DNA of 7,322 nt from Ectothiorhodospiraceae bacterium. Lineage in GTDB: Bacteria > Pseudomonadota > Gammaproteobacteria > Thiohalomonadales > Thiohalomonadaceae. Position numbers and translations under genes: made by a program. Of this stretch, positions 5,787 to 7,322 are shown piece by piece. The stretch spans positions 1-7,322 of the forward strand of contig SLDE01000208.1 of the NCBI GenBank assembly GCA_007125455.1. Reading direction: 5' to 3'. Position 1 is the stretch's first letter. Each line of letters opens with the position of its first letter. The notes beneath the pieces are model-generated. The model searched no databases, had not been told where the DNA came from, and saw only the letters and a program-made list of their open reading frames with translations.

Positions 5787-7322
5787 TCACCTCGCCGACA
5801 ACTCCAGTAGGCGGCGGCTATAGCTATTATCGCTGGAGGTGGTCAGCAGCAGACACTCCTGAGCGCGGGTCATCCCCACATAGAGCACCCGTGCGTTTTG
5901 CTGCAGCTGCTCTTCATCCGTCCTCATCTGCCCCACCCCGACCATGATCACGCGGGGGAATTCCAAACCCTTGCTGCTGTGCATGGTCAACACGGCCACC
6001 TTGTCTTCGCTCGGATCATAGCCCCGTTTGCTGCTGCGCTGCGCCAGCCAGTTGTGGGGAATGCCCGCCTGCTCCAACCCCCTGGCCACCTGCTCTCCCT
6101 GCCATTTGTAGGCATAGAGGATCGCCATGTCCTTCCAGGCAACCCCCTTCGCATACCAGCGTTGCAGACAGGCCTGCACATAGGCAAGCTCCTGGGCCAG
6201 GGAGGTAAAACGACGCACCTCGGGCGCCGGGCCGGAAACACCCGCCGCCTCCGGCTCGATCAACGGTACATGATCCTCGTCGGCCTCATGCACATCGAAA
6301 TAGTCCCGGGCAAAGGCATAGGCAAAATCCAGGATCTCGCGGGTATTACGATAGTTCAGACGCAATACCGTGGTGCGCCCCTGCGCCTGGATCCCCACAC
6401 TGGAGAGGCTAAAGCCCAATCCACTACCCTTTTTGTAGATGGACTGCGCATCGTCATAGAGCAACAGCAGGGAGTTACTGTCCGGGGCCACCATCTGCAC
6501 CACCAACTTGAGCCACTCCGGCTCGAAGTCGTGGCCCTCATCGATCAGCAGCGCACCGTATTGAGCACGGGGGATATGCCCCTTCTCCACCGCCTCGATC
6601 ACCGCCTCTACCTGGCGCTCAAAGACCGGTCGTTCGGACGTGGGCAGATCCACATGGTAGCTCTTGAGCTGTTGCGCGCACCAATCGTGAAAGTGGTAGA
6701 TCTGTACCCGGTGGTCGATGCCCTTGGCCGAGATAAAGGCGCGCAGCCGCGCCGCCAGGGTAATGTTGAAACACAGCACCAGGATCGGCTTGCTCATCGC
6801 CTGGGCCAAATAAAGGCAGCGATAGCCCAGGATCATCGTCTTGCCCGATCCGGCCACCCCATGGATCACCCGGTGTCCTTCGCCCAGGCTGCGCGCCAAC
6901 TGTTCCTGCTGCAGATCCATAATGCGGATGATATCCGGCAAGGCCTGTTGCAGCTCGGCGGGATCGTCCTCAGGGGCAAACAGGTCCCCCTGTATCCCGT
7001 CCTCAATGCGGATCTCGGGAAACAGGTGCCAACGTACCCGATCGATCTGCGGCAGAGTCAGCCTGCCACCGAAGCTGTAATTGAACATCCCCCACAACTG
7101 TTCCTGAAAACGCTCCGCATCGGCACTCTCAGTCATCTCGTCCTTGTAGATGGTCAGGTGATCGGGCAACAGGCTCTCACGCACCTCCTCCGGCATCCCC
7201 TTTTCGATCTGCCGGCGGGTGATATTGCTGAACACCACCCCCCAGCCATAGGGCATCAGCAGATTGCCCCGATAGCGCTCCCCCTGCTGACGCAACTGCG
7301 GGTCGCGCACCAACAGGTTCAC
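5787..7322 (-). CDS. SF1 UvrD/Rep-like helicase, probably NERD-helicase type (partial, N-terminus outside window)
   Basis: There are 511 residues visible; the frame stays open to the window edge, so the N-terminus is missing. Superfamily 1 motifs run in order: Walker A GVAGSGKT (155-162), Walker B LLIDEGHD (258-265), motif III DDAQSIY (290-296), motif IV LNYRNT (322-327), motif V TMHSSKGLEF (446-455) and motif VI YVGMTRAQ (481-488). It is therefore an ATP-driven translocase or helicase acting on nucleic acid. The short spacing and compact C-terminal half fit the UvrD_C_2 type rather than full UvrD or RecB. The first 60 or so visible residues (RDPQLRQQGERYRG and PYGWGVVFSNITRRQIE) resemble the end of a NERD nuclease-related domain, commonly fused upstream of such helicases; this is the less certain part. 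The GTG at the very edge is unlikely to be the true start. It leads the DUF429/SEC-C gene run. Confidence 0.92.
   Translation of the reverse strand: MNLLVRDPQLRQQGERYRGNLLMPYGWGVVFSNITRRQIEKGMPEEVRESLLPDHLTIYKDEMTESADAERFQEQLWGMFNYSFGGRLTLPQIDRVRWHLFPEIRIEDGIQGDLFAPEDDPAELQQALPDIIRIMDLQQEQLARSLGEGHRVIHGVAGSGKTMILGYRCLYLAQAMSKPILVLCFNITLAARLRAFISAKGIDHRVQIYHFHDWCAQQLKSYHVDLPTSERPVFERQVEAVIEAVEKGHIPRAQYGALLIDEGHDFEPEWLKLVVQMVAPDSNSLLLLYDDAQSIYKKGSGLGFSLSSVGIQAQGRTTVLRLNYRNTREILDFAYAFARDYFDVHEADEDHVPLIEPEAAGVSGPAPEVRRFTSLAQELAYVQACLQRWYAKGVAWKDMAILYAYKWQGEQVARGLEQAGIPHNWLAQRSSKRGYDPSEDKVAVLTMHSSKGLEFPRVIMVGVGQMRTDEEQLQQNARVLYVGMTRAQECLLLTTSSDNSYSRRLLELSAR

Noticed and set aside
1..7322. CRISPR array, tRNA, rRNA, insertion sequence or phage genes
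   Set aside because: No regularly spaced repeats, cloverleaf-like sequence, terminal inverted repeats or transposase or phage motifs were found by reading. Coding density leaves little space for them.

Overview
The window is GC-rich and gene-dense, with bacterial Shine-Dalgarno sites and proteins typical of Proteobacteria: a TgpA-type transglutaminase, a lipobox lipoprotein, a SEC-C protein and a NERD-linked UvrD-like helicase. A gammaproteobacterium is the most likely source. This is inferred from protein character only; there is no rRNA or other marker to fix the taxon.

Left edge, plus strand: the last 23 codons of an unrecognised gene (stop at 72-74) are followed by a strong intrinsic terminator (102-127). 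A small gene at 212-430 then encodes a 72-residue protein that looks like an HMA (heavy-metal-associated) domain without the usual CxxC metal site. Its stop lies only 3 bases from the stop of the convergent minus-strand array.

The rest is on the minus strand, read from right to left. First comes an SF1 helicase whose N-terminus is cut by the window edge, probably within a NERD nuclease domain (7322-5787). A DUF429 protein with an RNase H-like fold follows (5754-4897), then a SEC-C zinc-binding protein of unknown function (4871-3870). These three are separated by 32 and 25 bases and look co-transcribed. After a 144-base gap come a CHMI-type tautomerase (3725-3360), a large membrane transglutaminase of the TgpA/DUF3488 type (3360-1339) and a lipoprotein (1303-434). 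The tautomerase and transglutaminase overlap by one base. No terminator is visible in the 144-base gap, so the six genes could be one unit, but they fall into two functional groups.

Functional reading (inference): the right-hand group joins a helicase with a possible nuclease domain, an RNase H-like protein and a zinc-binding protein, which suggests nucleic-acid processing. The left-hand group joins an inner-membrane transglutaminase with an envelope lipoprotein, suggesting a cell-envelope role. The tautomerase is out of its classical catabolic context. No CRISPR array, tRNA, rRNA, insertion sequence or phage gene is visible, and nothing here proves a new system. The best candidates for follow-up are the helicase/DUF429/SEC-C trio and the transglutaminase-lipoprotein pair.
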